From NCBI GenBank assembly GCA_963754135.1, contig CAVWEY010000003.1, forward strand, positions 1,240,001-1,304,000: a DNA stretch of 64,000 nucleotides, in the 5' to 3' direction. This document shows, in pieces, positions 61,848 to 64,000 of the stretch. A model generated the notes under the pieces. It was not told where the DNA came from and searched no databases. It worked only from the letters and a program-made list of their open reading frames with translations. This DNA is from JAJFUI01 sp963754135 (GTDB taxonomy: Bacteria > Planctomycetota > Planctomycetia > Pirellulales > Thermoguttaceae). A program made the position numbers and the translations under genes. Every line of letters starts with the position of its first letter. Positions within the stretch are counted from its first letter, which is position 1.

Positions 61848-62876
61848 ATGCCAGAAACACCGCGCGTGATTCTTTCCGGGTTTGCCGACGAGGCCGCCAA
61901 CCAGAAGACGGCCGTGCAGCAGTTTGCCGCCTTCGCCGCCCTGGGGCTGCAATACTACAGCCTGCGCTTCATCGACGTGGGCGGCGGCGTGAAGAACGTC
62001 ATGAAGCTCACGCTGGCGGAAATCCAAAAAATCCGCCACCTGCAGGACGAATACGGCCTGAACGTTTCCTCGATCGGCTCGCCGCTGGGCAAGGTGAAGC
62101 TCTGCGACGTGGACGACGGGACGAAGAACATCTACGTGCCGCTGAAGAAGTATCTTGCCGGCGACGTGAAGAAGGCGTGCGAGCTGGCCCACGCCTTCGA
62201 GGCCAAGCTGGTCCGCGGCTTCTCGTTCTATCCGCCCAGGCGGTCCGATCCGTGGGAGCACCTGCCGCAGGCGGTGGACCAGTTGGGCCAGATCGCCGAG
62301 GCCTGCCACCGCGCCGACCTGACCTATGGCCTGGAGTTGGAGGCAAACCTGGTCGGACGGACCGGCCAAATCCTGGCCGAGATTTTCCGTCAGGTGAACC
62401 ATCCGGGCATGGTGCTGATCTTCGACGCGGCCAACGTCCTGTGCCAAGGTTTTTCACCCGCCGAACTCTATCAGCAGTACCTGGCGATGAAGCCGGGGCT
62501 GGGCTGGATGCACATCAAGGATTACTGCTGCGACAGCGGCGCGAACCGCGGCGACGAGAAGAAGGGGAGCCATGTCAATGAGGAAACGCTGGCCAACTAC
62601 GTGCCGGCCGACGTCGGCCAGGGCTGCCACGAGGCCATCCTCCGCGATTTCAGCCGCCTCTTGCCGGCCGTGGAGCGGAAGCTCCGCCGCCGCGGCATCC
62701 CCGGCGTGTTTCTCGACCTGGAGCCGCATCTGAAAAGCGGCGGGCAGTTCAGAGGCTTCAGCGGCCCGGACGGCATGGGCGTCGCCTTGCGGGCGCTGGT
62801 GCGCATGTTGGACTACGTCGGCATCGGCTATCATCTCCGCGACTTTGCCGACATCCAAGCCGCCCGCGGGTTCTGA
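61848..62876 (+). CDS. TIM-barrel sugar isomerase/epimerase-like protein
   Basis: 342 residues of the xylose-isomerase-like AP endonuclease 2 fold: a Glu in LELEANLVG, LIFDAANVLCQGF and MHIKDYCCD provide the typical metal or substrate positions. Members isomerise or epimerise sugars; the substrate is unknown. ATG 61848 is chosen, with the upstream codons in repeat-rich DNA. No pathway partner is next to it. Confidence 0.75.
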   Translation: MPETPRVILSGFADEAANQKTAVQQFAAFAALGLQYYSLRFIDVGGGVKNVMKLTLAEIQKIRHLQDEYGLNVSSIGSPLGKVKLCDVDDGTKNIYVPLKKYLAGDVKKACELAHAFEAKLVRGFSFYPPRRSDPWEHLPQAVDQLGQIAEACHRADLTYGLELEANLVGRTGQILAEIFRQVNHPGMVLIFDAANVLCQGFSPAELYQQYLAMKPGLGWMHIKDYCCDSGANRGDEKKGSHVNEETLANYVPADVGQGCHEAILRDFSRLLPAVERKLRRRGIPGVFLDLEPHLKSGGQFRGFSGPDGMGVALRALVRMLDYVGIGYHLRDFADIQAARGF

Positions 62877-62882
62877 ACGGGA

Positions 62883-64000
62883 CTAGGGCTTCGGGATTCC
62901 GGATTCGAGGGCGCCGCCGGCGGTTTCGCCCGGCCTTTGCTCCGGCGGCTCCCGGTCATCCGGGACCGATGAGCCGCCGGACAAGTTCCATGTGCCGCGG
63001 CCCGGCTTGTTCACGATCATCCGGACGGTCAGCAGGGCGTAGTGTACGCCCCAGTAGACGGCCACCACGAGGGCCAGCAGCGCCGCATAGAACGTCAACT
63101 CCCAGGGGGCTGACCGCGTCCACATCCAGAACAGGACGCCGCAGGCGGCCAAGGCCACCGCGGCGACGATCAGCTTCGAGTACATCGCGCTGACCAGGAT
63201 CCGGCGGGCGTGGCGGCTGATGGCGCGTATGGGCCGAGAGGTTGGCCAATTCCCGCATCGCCGACAGGTTGACGTGCTTTTCCGGGGCCGCCGCCCGCGG
63301 CAGGACCGTTGCCGGCTCGCGTCGCTGGCTGGCCGGCAGCGGACACTCCGGTTGCGACGGCGGCGCGGCGGGAGCGGCCGCCCCCCTTGCCGGTTCCGAA
63401 GACGGCGGTGTGCGGGACGACGCCTCCGGCCCGTCCCCCGTCGAGCGGACCCGTTGCATGAGCCGGCTCATGTAGGAGTCCAGCGATTCTTCCTCCCCCT
63501 CGCCGCTGGGCTTGGCAACCGGCGGCTTGTTTTCGGTGTTGCGCGGCCGCACGGCCCGAGGCGGCAACGCCTCGCGCTCCGGTTGGTCATCGGGCACTTC
63601 AACCTTGGCGCCGACCCGGCGGAACACGTCGGCCAGGTCCACCGGCGCTTTTTCGGAAGGCGGCTGGAATTCGAGTTCCTGGGGCGGCGGTGAAGAGGAT
63701 TCCACCTCCGCGGCCGGCAGCGACGGATCCTGCGGCGGCCCGGCGGCGGCGGACGGCTCCCGCCGCTGTGATTCCCACTGCCGACGCTCGTCCTCGAAGG
63801 CGATCCGCTCCTGCGTCAAGGCATTCCGCTCGGCCGCCAGCGCGTTGCGTTGCGTTTCGAGCTTGGCCGACTCGGCGGCGAGTTGCCCGCGCTGCTGGTC
63901 GAGGTGTTTTTGCGTCTCCTGCTGCTGGGCTTGCCACTGCCGCTGCTGTTGGGCCAGGGCTTCTTGCTCGGTTTGGATTTCGGTCCGTTGCCGGGCCAAG
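62883..64000 (-). CDS. Coiled-coil membrane protein, 5' end outside the window (one frameshift)
   Basis: The gene runs off the right edge. The visible part starts with a long Gln/Glu-rich coiled coil (QQQRQWQAQQQETQKHLDQQ), then an acidic/proline linker and DSYMSRLMQRVRS. A frame break near 63218 leads to NLSA-ISRHARRILVSAMYSKL, followed by two membrane helices (LIVAAVALAACGVLFWMWT and LTFYAALLALVVAVYWGVH) and a short cytoplasmic or periplasmic tail. The architecture occurs in planctomycetes, but I cannot assign a function. Confidence 0.55.

Overview
The window is GC-rich, densely coded DNA from a bacterium that is most likely a planctomycete of the Pirellulales type. Supporting signs are a short membrane protein with the motif FSLRGLLLF, an hpnC-hpnD-hpnE squalene pathway, a homospermidine synthase, and many short hairpin repeats that sit even inside genes. 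About twenty genes carry single-base reading-frame breaks, often at homopolymer runs. This looks like residual long-read error rather than mass gene decay, so most broken genes are annotated here as single genes.

Layout: 1-4.8 kb holds secreted proteins of unknown function. 5.2-10.1 kb is one very long CheB-CheR-PAS-histidine kinase broken by frameshifts and a 502-bp tandem duplication. 10.1-11.6 kb is an MNT-HEPN pair followed by a radical SAM protein. 11.7-16.4 kb is an operon of a sulfatase-like protein, a hemerythrin and a quinol-type nitric oxide reductase; the reductase carries what looks like an inserted MacB periplasmic domain. 16.4-18.6 kb has an O-antigen ligase-like protein and a small membrane protein.

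18.7-30.9 kb looks acquired. It contains an IS4-like element, small genes of mobile-element character, about 1 kb without genes, and a metal (probably manganese) island: an MntP-like protein, three proteins with an HxxPGRVRxR motif (one a P1B-type ATPase), a DtxR/MntR regulator, an NRAMP transporter and a universal stress protein. It ends at the 5' half of a tRNA-Ser.

31-44 kb is mostly metabolic: a GH5 glycosidase, homospermidine synthesis, methionine synthesis (homocysteine methyltransferase/MTHFR fusion and MetE), a RACo-type corrinoid activator with a LysR regulator, and a PP2C phosphatase paired with a substrate-binding protein. 45.4-48.4 kb is a peroxide/metal cluster (Fur/PerR, ferritin, peroxiredoxin, metal permease). 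48.6-62.9 kb holds an enolase-superfamily protein, ispH, hpnCDE, a glycosyltransferase, an ABC export pair, queE-queC-queF and a TIM-barrel protein. A coiled-coil membrane protein runs off the right end.

The most unusual signal is the set of hairpin repeats, in at least six sequence subfamilies. They lie between genes but also inside the coding sequence of hpnC, hpnD, hpnE, queE, the FtsX-like permease, a glycosyltransferase, the sulfatase-like gene and a secreted protein, usually with the frame kept open. Two related hairpins occupy the same protein position in the paralogues hpnC and hpnD.
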